Source of the DNA: Lingula anatina
Taxonomy: Eukaryota; Brachiopoda; Lingulata; Lingulida; Lingulidae
Direction of reading: 5' to 3'
NCBI RefSeq assembly: GCF_001039355.2
Contig: NW_019776179.1
Location: 561,928-625,927, forward strand
DNA length: 64,000 nucleotides
Shown: positions 48,380 to 61,055 of the stretch, one piece after another
Position numbering within the stretch: the stretch's first letter is position 1
How the letters are laid out: each line of letters begins with the position of its first letter
Program-made: the position numbers and the translations under genes
The notes under the pieces: model-generated
Seen by the model: the letters and a program-made list of their open reading frames with translations, nothing else
The model's database searches: none
What the model was told of the DNA's origin: nothing

Positions 48380-49392
48380 TCGGCCATATGGCAAAGTACA
48401 TGGTAGTTGAAGGTTATATCAGTGCCGCTCCAATACAGAATGCCACAGATGTATGGATATACACACGTCTCAATAATCACTCATATTTATATAATTGTAC
48501 TTTTAACTATGACAGTACTATGACAGTATAAGTTCTGAAGTTCTTTGCTCTAAGATAATAACCCACTTACTGTAATTAGTCACAGAAAGTCAACTGCTAT
48601 ACCCCTTACGAGCTCCCAGCATGGTCCCCTATCCCCTACCCCACCCTCAGCACTAGGTAAAAACTTAGGACCTGACGGTGAGCAGCTGCAGTTAATTTCA
48701 GTTCTGCTGTGTTTATATTAAAACCTATCGGTCCAGTGTGATCGAACTACCTCGGGTGTTTTGTGTGTATGGGGGGGGGGGGGGGTCCCCTAAATGCAGA
48801 CAATGTAATCAGCACAAACGCATTAGAGACTAAGCAATTGAATAACCCCACAGCATCTGAAGGGGCGGGCTGCAAAGATAGATAGTTCCTGACGGACCGA
48901 TCACTTTTAATTTGAACATAGCCTTTGAGCGTTTTTGTATTTTTTTCAGCCTCCTACATCGGAGAATTTGTAATCCACCGTTGTACAGTATTAATTAGGG
49001 CTTTTTGTTTGTCCACACAAACGCCCTATGAATTAATTTGCTTATAGTTATGTAAATAAGTATTTGTTCAAACGCAACTGTAAAATAAAAGGCAGGTTCA
49101 CAGATGTGAACTAAAGAAAAAAGGCTTACAGGATATTTTCAAACGAAAGTGAATTTCCGATTCATCATTAACTTTCGTTTTAGTCAGTTAAGCTATTGTT
49201 GCATCTATTATCGAAACCACTTGAGTTATAATCACTTGACTGTCAATAATGATTAAATAATTTCATTTTCATTTAAAAAAATTCTCCTGTCTGAACTGAA
49301 TTGTCAAACTTTCCTTTTCTTGTATCATACTAGCATGAACATCTGAAAAGAAACAGTACTTGCTTGTATATTCCTACTGTAAGGGTTGTTGA

Positions 49393-49428
<36 letters not shown>

Positions 49429-50374
49429 CATAAACATGAATAACTAGTCATTGAATATTTTCTTGCGTGTATAGACTTTTGGGCATTTTATCGTCATTAA
49501 AACGATTTTCAAGACAGATCTCCCACCTTTCTTTGTGTATTTATGTATCCTATTTTGTTATTACTTGCGAAAAAAAATGTAATATCTTACTTTGCTGGTT
49601 TGTTTGTTTGTTTGTTTGATGTCATGTCACGATAGATGCCACAACTTTAGAAATTTTTGTTGCAGATTTTTATTTATTTATTTATTTTTATGGATTGCTA
49701 ATAAATCTATTGATTTTAATCACGATTGAGTTTTATGTGTAAAGAAATGCTAAATGTTTGTTTAATTAATATAACAATTTCCATTGATTATTTTCTAAAT
49801 TGGTATTTTTATACATTATTTGGATATATTTTCATCAAAACTCATAAACGGATACAAGGTCACAATTTCCTACAAATGGATAAGTTTCAGTTAGATCCGG
49901 TATTGATAAGTTATTTTGTCGAAATATGAAATTTTGGCCAATCAACACATTGCACGATTATTTAAAAAATTGGCCAATGAACTCAGCGAAGATTCCCCAT
50001 TTATGGAACCCGGACTATCGATCGCCATTATACGCCACTGTTGATATACAAATATTTCTTTAGGGCTACTGTTTACCAAGTATATGAGGAAAGTGCGGGA
50101 TTGAGGGGACATTCAACAGCTACCAATCAACACCATTTACTTAATTTAAATACATGTTTTTTGTTCTTTGCAGCTCGCAAGCTGCCATTTCTGGCAGCGT
50201 GGCAGCTTATTCACCCTTAAATCATTTTTTTATTTTTAAATCTTGAATAGAAAGAAATATAGATTTTAAGATTAAAGTTACAGTTTAATCCTAAAACAAG
50301 TACTACCCTGATGTCATTAATTTTTGGTTCCATCATTACGAGGTAGTATGTTTGGCCAATATATAATACTGGTG

Positions 50375-50424
<50 letters not shown>

Positions 50425-50655
50425 CAGTTGTACGATTTGCCTCTGACAAAAGATTCGAAAAAGTGAGCGGGAATATGCGACTTTTGCGTCTTTGGGTAAA
50501 GCTTACTTGGTTACGATTTTTACACAAAGTGTGTTCATTCATTATTCGTTCATGTATTGCCCTCCGACTTAAGATCAGTCTTTGAATCAACTTCAATTCT
50601 GTACAAACATTCGACTGGAAATTTGTATTTTTCAAAGCTGTGAATTCCTTCTTTT
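48380..50655 (+). other. Probable 5'UTR intron of GBP gene F
   Basis: Diverged copy of 40870-43028. Contains poly(T) at about 49397-49425 and (GA)n at 50376-50421. No independent gene seen. Confidence 0.5.
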
Positions 50656-50673
50656 TGCCAGAACAACTCCATT

Positions 50674-53600
50674 ATGGACAAACCGGTACCATTGATCATA
50701 CCAGGAGATAACGGCCACAAGTTTACCATCAACGAAGAAGCCAAACTATGCTTGCAAAACATAAACAAACCAATGTCCGTAGTCGCCATCGTCGGCAAAT
50801 ACCGCACGGGAAAGTCGTATCTGATGAACAGGCTTTACGGCAAGAACTCTGGATTCGACCTGGGCAGCACAGTCCAGTCTAAAACCAAGGGGATCTGGAT
50901 CTGGGCCCGGCCCCACCCTAAGGATAGCAACAGGTGCCTGTTGCTGATTGACACCGAGGGTCTCTATGATGTGGAAAAAGGGGACTCGACCTACGACATT
51001 CAACTCTTCACTCTGGCCGTTCTCCTTTGCAACTGTTTCGTCTACAACAGCCAAGGAACCATTGATGCTGATGCTATTAATAAGCTACAGTATCCTTTAA
51101 AATGATATCAACAATAAGCAAAAGTGTAAAGTCGCAAGTAATTAATTACTGTCCTCTTACAACATATTGCGTTAATTTATACTACATGTACATATACATA
51201 TTTTAAAAACATGCATAGACAATATTTAGAATAAAAAAATACTCTTATCAATAAAAAAAGATAAACATCAGATCCACTGAAAAAACAAGCGTTACACACT
51301 GAATATAAAGGCAACAACAAACACAATTCTTCCTTTAATTAGATCCACAGCTTGGTTGCAGAACTGACAGAACACATTAAAGTCCAGGCTGGCGGTGCCG
51401 AGGAGGAAACTGGAGAATCGTTCGGCAAGTTCTTCCCACAATTCTTCTGGGTAGTGCGTGATTTCACCCTTGAGCTCAACATTGAAGGGAAGCCATGCAC
51501 GCCTGATGAGTACCTTGAACATGCCTTGAAAATGAAGAAAGGGCATGGCAAAGCTGTCCATGAATACAATGCACCCAGAGAATGCATCCGGGCATTTTTC
51601 CCCCACAGGAAGTGCTTCGTCCTTAAGAAACCAGTGAACGATGATGTGCTTCTCCAGAGGCTTGACCAGGCCAGAGAGGAGGACATTAAGCCAGAGTTCA
51701 TGAAGGACGCCAATCGGTTCTGCGAGACTGTTTGGACAGGCGTGGAGGCATTCAGAGTGCAGGGGAACGCCATTAATGGCAGCAGTAAGTACATTACCTT
51801 ATTTCTACAACAACTGAATTCGTTTATGGAAATACTTCAATCAAATTCAAAAACTTAAGCTCATGTTGGGAAAATCGTTAAAATACATTGTTCTTTTTAG
51901 ATACAAAATAACAACTGAGAGCTATAGCATGTATTTTTCTTTATAAACCCCATGTTATACCACTTTATTATTCATATTTCGGTATGCGTTTTTTTCTTCA
52001 ACAGGGTACCTAACATTGGCAGAAACGTACGTCCAAGCCATCAACTCTGGTGCCGTGCCATGTATTGGTACCGCAGTGGAGACCATGAAGCAGGTCGAGT
52101 GTCAAAGGGCTTTGGATGAAAGTGTAAGGAGCTACAGCACCATGATGGAGAAGGAAGCTCTCCCAAACATGCCCCTCTCGTTGAAGGAGCTGTCAAGCCT
52201 CCACGAGCATGCCAATGGGGCAGCCCTCCGTGTTTATCAGAACATTGCTGTATTTGATGCCGAAGGGAATTTTCAAAGGAAATTGCAGGTAAGCATCTTG
52301 GAAAGAATAGAATTCAGGATGATATAACAGTGTAGTACTATCAACGGCGAAATAAATACCCCTAATGACTACCACACTAAAGATATGACTTGTTATGTGG
52401 TCGGTAACAGCGCAAAGTAACACACAGATAATGACGTGTATGATGTATATATGTATATATATAGATAGAACATGTATTTTTATCATGTAGGAGGCCTTGT
52501 TGTCAGTTTATACGCAATTTGTGGAGCAGAACAAGGCAGTCTCAAAAGATAAATGTAGATCCGTTTTGCAAAACGCGTATGTCAATATTGCCAGCAAGAT
52601 CCAGGCTGGTCACTACACAGGCGCAGGAGGGTACGAAGAGTACCAAGCGGACTATCAGAAAGTAAAAGAGATATACGCCAACACAGAGAGGAAGGGTCCA
52701 TGCGCTGACGAGGAACTGGCGCTGTTCAATGAAGACAAGAAAAGTGAGGGAAAGGCCATTCTGGAAGCTGACAAGGTGAGGATTGTTAGCAGTGAGTTTT
52801 TTATGTAAAAGTTATGATATTCTGCTTGATGCTGTTATCATTGAAATCAATAACTCTTCTGTTAAAGAATCACGTATCTTTCTTGCCAGACGAGAAAAAA
52901 TAAAGACACATTAATAAATGAGTTAATATGCAAGCTGAATATATCAACAAACGCTCTAAACATGGGAAACGTGAACTGCAAAGAACATATATATATAAAC
53001 GTTCTGTTATAGAAAATGACCGAAAAAGAGAAGGATCTTGCAAGAGCCAAAGAAGAAGCTGAACAACAAGCTTTGCAGGCAGAGTCATTAAAACAGAAAC
53101 AGCAGCAGCTTCAGCAAGAACTTGCCGACAAGGAGGCAAGCAACCTGGCAATGATACAGCAGGTTCAAGCTGAATTTGATCAGAAAATCCAGGCATCGCA
53201 GGAAATGCACGAGGCAGACATGCGTGCAAAGCAAGACGAACACCAGCGCCTCCTACAGGAGGGTTTGGACAGGCAAGGAGAACAGTATAAAGAAATGCTG
53301 GCTGATATGCAGAAGAACCACAACCAGCTTCAGCAGCAACACCAGAAGAAGACTCAACAGTTGCAGGAGACCGTGGCCAGACAAGAGAAGCTGATACAGG
53401 AGATCAGGGCGAATAAAAGACGTAGTGGGGGAAGTGAGTATGGTCGTGAGCTCTTCCCCCAAATATTATACTGTTATAATTTTTGTTCTCTCTTTTTCTC
53501 TCCCCCCTCTCTCTCTCTCATTACCAAACAGATTCAATAAGCCCTATCTGAAATGTATTAAGATCCTAAAGCGCTAACTAACGAACACTCAAAGTCACTC

Positions 53601-53741
53601 TTCGTACATGCTGATGTGGCTGTTTTAAAGAAGAACCTTTTTGCAGGTCCTTGTAACTATACGGAAGTCTACGGTGTTAATTTAATTTTCTGAAAACATC
53701 TCAAATTTTTCAACATCTTTGCAGGTTGCCCGATATTGTAA
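50674..53741 (+). CDS. GBP: GBP gene F: guanylate-binding protein with CaaX box CPIL
   Basis: Exons: 50674-51089, 51351-51784, 52005-52288, 52491-52775, 53013-53433, 53725-53741; 618 residues, the same layout and length as gene E. P-loop GKYRTGKS, IDTEGLYDVEKGD and VVRDFTLEL are intact. The coiled coil ends RRSGGS and the last exon gives CPIL and a stop. Pro at the second CaaX position is tolerated by prenyl transferases less predictably than Thr or Ala. Intron 1 is U12-type: GTATCCTTT at 51090, branch TTCCTTTAAT at 51330-51339, acceptor 51349-51350. Scattered substitutions from gene E lie along the whole length, with no disrupting change, so the copy looks functional. Confidence 0.95.
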
Positions 53742-53789
53742 AGAACCCCTGCCCAGTTTCCAAGAGTCTCATTGCATGGTCTTCATCTG

Positions 53790-54055
53790 AAATGGACATT
53801 CTATGAAAATCTTAAACTACTGTGTCAGTTAGATTATATCAGACCATTAAGTACTACAGTGCCTTGTACACACCAGGAAAACAGAGCATACAATACAGGG
53901 TAGTGTCACGTAAATGGTGAGAACTATGATGGCTCTTCAATAAGAAACAAATTTACCATTGCATTATATCACAATTGTGTAGCTGTATATATAGTCAGTG
54001 CTGTGTCAGATATTGGCATTGAGTGCTTATAGTAATGTAAGTTGAGCTCACTATA
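53790..54055. other. 3' flank of GBP gene F, end of the array
   Basis: No coding content. Confidence 0.4.
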
Positions 54056-54061
54056 GTTATA

Positions 54062-55180
54062 CCCCCGTCACACTTAATTGGAATCAGCAGAAATCAAGAA
54101 GAATGAGGCTGAATGAAGAATTTTAAAAATTCGCACCACATTCGGGAAAAAAGTTTAAATTGACCTTAATTATTGTAAGAGTACCGTTGGAATACTCAGA
54201 ATGCGCTTGAATTCGCCTGGAATGATGAGTGCACTTTCGGCTGTTTTAGCTCTCAAATGCAGTTCGAATGTAGTTGGAAAACAAGGAATATTTATAATGC
54301 TGTCAGAAGGCAGTCAGTATATTTAGAATATACTTTGAATGGCGTACTAGTGTAGTTCGATTGCTGGCAAAATTAATATTTCACCTCATCCGAGGCACAT
54401 TTGAAACATTCTGGCGGGATTGTATACCCCCGTCACACTAGAGGCGGAATGATTAAGAATGGCGTCGAAAATACAATTCTTTGTGCATTCCAGGTTATTC
54501 GAAGAGCATTCTAAAAATTCCGAGTGCATGCCAAATATTTTTACCCATTCTTGTGGCCGGCTCGAATGTTTTTGTCATGTCAAAAACTTTCGAAGTGCAT
54601 TCCAAGTGGAAAATGATCAAATGACATTTGAACAGTATTCTAAATGCACTATGACTGCATTCTAAATATTCTCACGGCATTCCGACAGTATTGAAACATT
54701 ATGATCAGTTACCATTCCAGTGGCGTTATTTATACACTCTGGGCATCGTGTTACATTCTAAACATGTTAGAAAGTAATTTTAATTAAGTATTTTAGTTTG
54801 AATTATTTATATTTCAAACCATCATTGGCAGCCATACCGGGAGCAGTTGGCTGCATTTGAGTTCGCTTCATATATCATTCGAGGCACCTTCTTACATACT
54901 TCAGCCTGTATTCGGCCAGCAGTCAAACCACACTCGTACGGAATAGTCTGACTGCAATTTGAAATTTCCTCCCGATTATGGCACGAATGTTTGAATTAAT
55001 TCATTCTGGCTAGTTGTGCTTGGTTCCTGCTGGTTCCGAATAAGTGTTACGGGGGCCTTAAGTCACGTTCCAGTTCGAATATCCCTCGAATGTGATCAGA
55101 ATGTTTCGAATGATGCCAGAATGCCGTGAGAATATTTAAAATGCAGTCATGGTGTAGTTAGAATACTATTCAAATGCCGT
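54062..55180. mobile_element. Composite fold-back element rich in GAATG/CATTC words
   Basis: Ends CCCCCGTCACACTTA..GGAATCAGCAG (54062) and CTGCTGGTTCCGAATAAGTG..ACGGGGG (to 55055) are inverted repeats. A second CCCCCGTCACACTA end lies inside at 54427. A longer diverged inverted pair, 54626-54710 and 55092-55176, spans the right boundary, showing nested or rearranged copies. No transposase ORF. Confidence 0.65.
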
Positions 55181-55559
55181 TCAATAATTTTTAAATGAAT
55201 TCACAAGAGACTCTGAGGCTAGCATGCTGTAATCATTCCGTTTTATAAGGAAACAAATCCACGTAATTATATAATTGTATATTGCAAATGTCATTTTGTT
55301 CACATTTGTTCTTTGATTATTACTTAGAGTACGAATTATAAATACTGACAGCTGATTATATATCTGAAAAATTTAATCGTGTGGGAATTCTTCTCCAAGT
55401 TTTAAAGAGACTGGGTGTATTCGCCAAAGGTGGAGGGGAAAAAACGGCCAAAACCACCATCTTAAAAGCGAGGGTAACAAGAAACGTTTATTGTCGGATG
55501 GTACTAGCACAACTGATGCATGTTTATTAATTTAGTGTCAAGAGGAAAATGTACAACGA

Positions 55560-55562
<3 letters not shown>

Positions 55563-55624
<62 letters not shown>
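55563..55624. repeat. (TA)n microsatellite
   Basis: About 31 uninterrupted TA units, 157 bases downstream of the UGT stop codon. Confidence 0.95.
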
Positions 55625-55625
<1 letters not shown>

Positions 55626-55780
55626 GACTATGGCCATTGCTTCAGCTGTCACGGCAAACACTGTGAATTTAAAGCAGTTACATATGCTAATAAAGGTGAT
55701 ATTATCCAGGGAACATGTCTTAAAAAGCGTTTTATCAATAAAATATAAAATATCAAAGGTTGGTCGGCGCCTAACTACCA

Positions 55781-58700
55781 TTACGAACGCTTAAGTTTAA
55801 CTCTCTTCAGCAAGAGTCTAATTACTCGTACAGCCGCCTTAAACATACATACAGCGAAAACCTTCAACAGATAAGAGACACAAAGAAATGCGGCGACAAG
55901 TGGCAAGATTATATCTAGAAGATAATACTGGTACCATGACAGTTTGAAAACTGCCTCATTATGAAGAAATAATGGACCACGGTGGCGGATTACGTAGTCA
56001 ACCCAGAATAAAAATTCATCCTTTCCAGATATTGGAACGTCTTGTAAAATTTCGGACATCTTTGCCGCATTTTGTTTGTATTTCTCATTACTTAGTACCT
56101 GGTTGATTGCTTCCTCTAGCTCTATCTGTGTCATTGTATGAAAGTCGATTAAAACCCCGATTTTTGCCCTTTTCACCAATTTAGCTGCATTATGATGCTG
56201 GTCTGCAAAAAGCGGCACTGCTACCACGGGCACAGCGTGGAACAGCGTCTCCCACGTGCTGCTGATACCGCAGTGCGTGATGAACAGCTTCATGGCGGGA
56301 TGGGCTAGAATGTCGTTTTGTGGAATCCACTCCATGATCTTGGTGTTTTCCCCTAAAGATGGCGGAACAGGTCCTTTGTATCGCCATAATACTTTCTGTG
56401 GAAACTTGGAAAATACCTTTAAAAAATTCAGGGGATATAATATTAAGTTGTGGCACAGTTAACCTATATGACAAGATAGAAATTTACTATATACCATATT
56501 TATCAAATGTAGACCTGATTAATTAAGTACGCAATTAAAAGATCACGCATAGAAGCGTGCAGATGTAATATCTGCTTACATGCAGATACGAACATGAATT
56601 TGGCATCAAAATACAGGGTTACTTCTTAATATGGAATATTAATTTTTGGCGGGTTAATTTTCTACAAAATATTTATTTCCTCTCTAACTATATACTTTAA
56701 ATCCAAAACTGAGGTGTCAGTCCATGTGTAGCAAGGTGTGTTAACTAATTACCACACTCTCGAAACAATTGATGCATGTAGTTGCATGTTCTGTGGTCAG
56801 AAATGTGAGGGGTGGTCTTTTCTGCAATTTCTGCCCTTGTATAAAAACTCATGGGTTTGGTCAATCTTTGGAGTGTATTTACAAAAGCAACAAAGGGATC
56901 GCTCTGAAACTTGACAGGTACCTTAGAGAAGACATGGTCCGACAGCTAAGCAAAGCAGCTTTCTATGGGATTCTTGCTCTCAGAGAAAATGGCCAGAAAC
57001 AGACAGCCATTGCCATGCAGTGCAACATTTATCAGAAAACGTGAGTAAAGTCCTCCAAAGAAATGCTACAACAGGGGCACCTACTCCAATAGCTCAACCA
57101 GGGTGTCCGCGTAACACATCAAGAAGACAGGATCGCCTTCTCCTTAGAGTGTGCCGTGTTGGTCGTACAGAGACAACCAGTGTCCTCAGAAGAGAGTGGC
57201 AGAATGTCATTCAAACGCCTGTTTCAAGGTCCCTCGTGAGTAAGAGATTACTTCAAGCCGGTTATTTTGCACGAAGACCAGTACGAAAACCACTTTTAAC
57301 AGCAGGCCCCCGTTTCACAAAAAAACTTAAGTCGGTTTCCCTGACTAAGAGCTTGGTTACCAACGTAATTAAGTCGTTACGTCACTAAGTCCCGTTTCAC
57401 AAAGAATCTAAAAGGTCGCTTACGTCGTCTTTTTTTTTTCTTAGCTGCTAGTCGACGATGTCTAGCCTCGTCGGGAGGAGACTTAAGTTGGCAAGCTCAA
57501 CTAAAACTCGGTAAATGAGAGCATTAACAACAAAAATTTGGAAAGAACATACCTCCTTCAAGATATTGTGTTATAATATAATTGAATAACACTGACTATT
57601 ATGGAATATTGAAATAAAAATAAACTGCCACTTCACGCAGCCGATTGCGTGTTTGTTTATGTTTTTGACCGCAAGACGTCCGTCAGCAGTGTTCCACGAC
57701 AAGCTAATGTTTAACTGTTACTTTGAAGTTCTATCGAAGTTAACCTAATCAATAAAGTTCAAAAACAAACTTTGTTTGTGTTTTGGCTGATTTTTATTGT
57801 TGATAAACGATCGTTCTCGACCGAAAGAGGCCATGAAACGTCATGTCTTGTGAAACTTTTGAAACTTTACACCTCCTTTTCTTGAAGAGTTTCTCGTGCG
57901 CGTCGACTACGGTAAGCACGCATACCTGTAGCTAAGACGTTAGATTCTTTGTGAAACACTCCTAGTCGACTGCAGCGTAGTCGACCTAGCTAGGTCACCC
58001 AGCCCGAGCTAGTTGACTAGGGATTTAAGATTATTTGTGAAACGGGGGCCAGGCCATACACAGCGACGTCTGCAATGGGGTGAGGATCCAGCCAAAACAC
58101 TGGAATCACGTCGCTTTCAGTGATGAGGCCAGATATGGAGTTTTTAGTGTTGACGGTCGAATCCTTGTCCGCCGAGGTGTACGAGAGGCGTAAAACGATG
58201 ATTGTGTACTGCCTAGGGTGCAAGCAGGGGATGGTAACGTCTCTGTTTGGGGAGCATTTCATGCCCTTGCCCATAACCAGTTGGTTTTTCTAGGAGGCAA
58301 ACTCAACCAGTGTTCCTGCAGAGACATTCTACAGCAAACAATGCTTCGATTTGTAAGAGTCATCTTCAGGAACAACTTTGTGTACCAAGACAACTGCGCA
58401 ACCCCACATGGAGCTTGCAGAGTCGCTGTTTTTCCTCAAAACCAATGGGTCCAGCAACTGCCCTGGCCTACAAACTCCCCAGATATACAGGTAATCCCAA
58501 TTGAAAATCTGAGCGGAAGTAACTCACAGAATTAATAGCTATGGTCATCGGTCGGTAAATAGTGATGAACTGCGACAGGCTATTATCACTGTGTGGAATG
58601 ATATCCCCATCCAAGCTCTATAAAACTTATCACAGGGTATGCCAGGTAGGATGAGGGCGCTGCAAGCGGCTGCTGGAGGTCATACCCGCTATTGATGACT

Positions 58701-60090
58701 TTTCATGGTTTACTGTAATGATTTCTTTGATTGTGTAACATATCACTGTCCGGAGGCTATCACTTTCTTTAATATTTTAGCTTATAGTTAATACTGACAT
58801 CAAACTGTTGATATGGTTTTCTGGGGGTGTTCTTTTCTTTTGAATGACATCTTATGTCAGAATTAATATTATTGCCCAAATTATCTCACAATAGAAGACT
58901 GGATATTTTTATCACTCAATGGCATATTTTTTTTAAGAATCAAGCCAAAAAATATGTAATCAGCACTCAAAAATAACAATGATAAAAAATATCCCATATT
59001 AAGTAGTAACCCTGTAATTCAGACAATTACGGACAAGTACCTGGAACTAGCAGGACCCACTTCAATACATTAATAATGATTCTTCCAATTGGATGCATAA
59101 CGATTTCTATATATGTAAATTGTTCACCTTAGCAAATAGTTCTGCTGTCTCCTCTTCCAACGTCGGCATCATAGATCCAAAACTCATTAGTATAACCCCA
59201 TGATGAGCAGATGACATGAAAGACAGAAGATCGGACGATAGAGGGCGCGGCGAGGTCCACTGTAGCCCGGATATTGTTTTTATATGAGGCATGATAGGTC
59301 TAGGGAAGTCAAGGGCATAATGAGTATTGGCTGCGATAATAATAGAGACGTTTTCAAAGCATCGATGAATTGGAGGAAAGTTATAATCGGGCAGAAACGT
59401 TGACAGTAGATTTCTTATGTCTCTAATGTAATAGTAGTTATAAAATGTATTTGCAGCTATCCAAAGCATTGTATTTCTGAAGCGCTCCATGTAGTTCATA
59501 TTGTTTGTAAAGCCCACGCTATTCATAGGAGTTGTTGCTGGATTCACGGGATTTTGATTTACAATCCACAAACCCGTTAACCCAAAGTTTGAATACATGA
59601 CAGATGGGAGCTGTAAATAATGCACGAGTATTGCAGAACATAATTCCAAATAATCAAATATGAACAAAGAAAAGTTTCCTCTTTTGATATTATTCATAAG
59701 TTGTTTGTCAGACAACATGTGTTTACAAGTTTCGCGATTAGATTCGGATAGTATATAGAGTAGAGTAAAAATGTCGGATTTCACCAACCGCATCATTGTT
59801 TTGAAATCCAATAGCTGAGGTGGTTGTGATCCGTCTGTGACGGTAACGCTATACGCATCCAATACAACGCCGGGTAGGGGTCGCCAGGGTGTGTAGTCGG
59901 CCCTGACTATCATGGTCACATTATGGCCATGTTCAGTCAACATCAAGGCCAACTTCTCCATATTCATAGCTCTGGAGGTGTGAATTGCTCCATACGGCAG
60001 CATGAGAATGTTGTCTCCATGACAAGAAGTGGTATAGTACAGTAGGACTAAAAGGAAGCTGGGTCCTGGTCTGTAAAGAAACTGGAACAT
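55781..60090 (-). CDS. UGT: UDP-glucuronosyltransferase (UGT family)
   Basis: Two exons, 60090-59128 and 56416-55781, joined in phase 0 to 532 residues, the usual UGT length. It transfers a sugar from a UDP-sugar to small lipophilic acceptors on the ER lumenal side. The N-terminus is a signal peptide (FLLVLLYYTTSCHG). IHTSR near residue 38 is where the catalytic His of the acceptor-binding half lies. The C-terminal half has WIPQNDILAHP and the UGT signature FITHCG (366-371) through VVAVPLFADQ, which binds the UDP-sugar. A transmembrane segment (LLDIILPLVAAFLCVSYLL) and a short Lys/Arg-rich tail (KRVKLKRS) give ER topology. MSFGSMM is the conserved beta strand before the nucleotide site. The intron is enlarged by a transposon at 56614-59014. 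Confidence 0.96.
56614..59014 (+). mobile_element. Tc1-like transposon in the UGT intron
   Basis: Inverted ends CAGGGTTACTTCTTAATATG and CATATTAAGTAGTAACCCTG, each flanked by TA (56612-56613, 59015-59016). Internal frames encode a transposase: an HTH region (about 56930-57300), WNHVAFSDEARYG near 58110 (first Asp), VYQDNCATPHGA near 58380 (second Asp) and LPWPTNSPDIQ..IENL near 58460-58510. It is broken by stops and by a nested MITE. It is unrelated in its ends to the element in GBP gene C. Confidence 0.92.
57306..58049. mobile_element. MITE nested inside the Tc1-like transposase
   Basis: 744 bp with ends GCCCCCGTTTCACAAA and TTTGTGAAACGGGGGC, flanked by a 3-base duplication CAG (57303-57305 and 58050-58052). 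Removing it rejoins the transposase reading frame across LLTAG|HTQRRL. No ORF inside. Another CCCGTTTCACAAAG word lies within it at about 57391. The 3-base duplication suggests a PIF/Harbinger- or CACTA-like mobiliser; this is inference. Confidence 0.9.
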
Positions 60091-60347
60091 AGCACTCGGA
60101 CAGGCAAATAAACAGATTCAGTTATATTTATACCTCAACGCTCTCTCTCTCAAAAGCACATCCACAGTCAAATTAATAGTCCTATGTTGAATTGTTTGGC
60201 TCCTGTTCCTAGACAAACCAAAGTTGAACACAGTAATAAACCCACAGAGAAAAAATAAGGACGCAGCAAGGTCAGATCCATACAGGTAGTTCGACTACTG
60301 CCTCGTTTGTGACCTACTTTGCACAGTGTATATTATTTTACATATTG

Positions 60348-60550
60348 GGCAACCTTGACTTACAATAGAGTGAAGCTTACTCAATTTCAGACTGCCTTAT
60401 GACTTGCAAGAGAGTAAGCCAGAGTAATCGAGTAGGCCAGAGTTGCCCACATCATTGTTGACACAATCTATTCTAAGCTATAAGAAAGACAGAACTCAAG
60501 TGAGCTTCACTGTTGACACGCTCTATTGTAAGTCGTAGTTGCCCAAAATT
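60348..60550. mobile_element. Small fold-back element upstream of the UGT gene
   Basis: GGGCAACCTTGACTTACAAT at the left and ATTGTAAGTCGTAGTTGCCC at the right are near-complementary, with further paired AAGCTTACT and AGTGAGCTTCAC words inside. No ORF. Confidence 0.6.
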
Positions 60551-60699
60551 TATTGTACAGGACGCCCGCGTGTGCGCTTAACTGTTTGGTATGTACACCA
60601 TTAAGACATATTTGATACGCCTGTTTGAGTACAACGGCACTTGAGCGATCAAATACGGGTGTGTCCGCTGCGCGTTTTAGCTTTACTGTTTGTATACAG

Positions 60700-60751
60700 G
60701 GCCGTAGCCTCCGGGGGGGGGGGGGGGGGGGGGGGGCGGGGGGTTTGGGGG

Positions 60752-60783
<32 letters not shown>

Positions 60784-60785
60784 AA
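60700..60785. repeat. Poly(G)/poly(A) block at the edge of a GTAGCC-type repeat
   Basis: GGCCGTAGCCTCC followed by a long G run and about 30 A. It shares its start with the repeats at 7848-8020 and 62961-63043. Homopolymer lengths here are likely unreliable. Confidence 0.7.
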
Positions 60786-61055
60786 AAAGGTGATTTTCTG
60801 AGGAACTTGGTTTTAAACTGTTCCCCATATTTTGTTGCATCAATGGGTTCTTATAACTTTGGAACAAAAATAACAAGTCACATCCTGACATGTTCCCAAC
60901 ACATCTTTGCAACCCACGAGTATTAACTAGTATCAGTTGTCATGACAACAGCTAACATTAACTAGTACAGAATCCCTGAATACAGAAATCTTGATAATTT
61001 TGGCACAACCATTTAAGGCAACTTTTCCCTCTCCCTGTGTACATGCGTTTTTACT

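Larger units (their letters stand above)
46800..53780 (+). repeat. Older segmental duplication of about 39.3-46.25 kb (carries GBP gene F)
   Basis: The order of unique words matches: TGTCCACAGAG..TACATGAAAACAAAT at 39572 and 46828, the promoter block at 40.4 and 47.9 kb, ACATCGGAGAATTTGTAAT at 41394 and 48956, then genes E and F. Divergence is clearly higher than between units 1 and 2. Confidence 0.85.
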
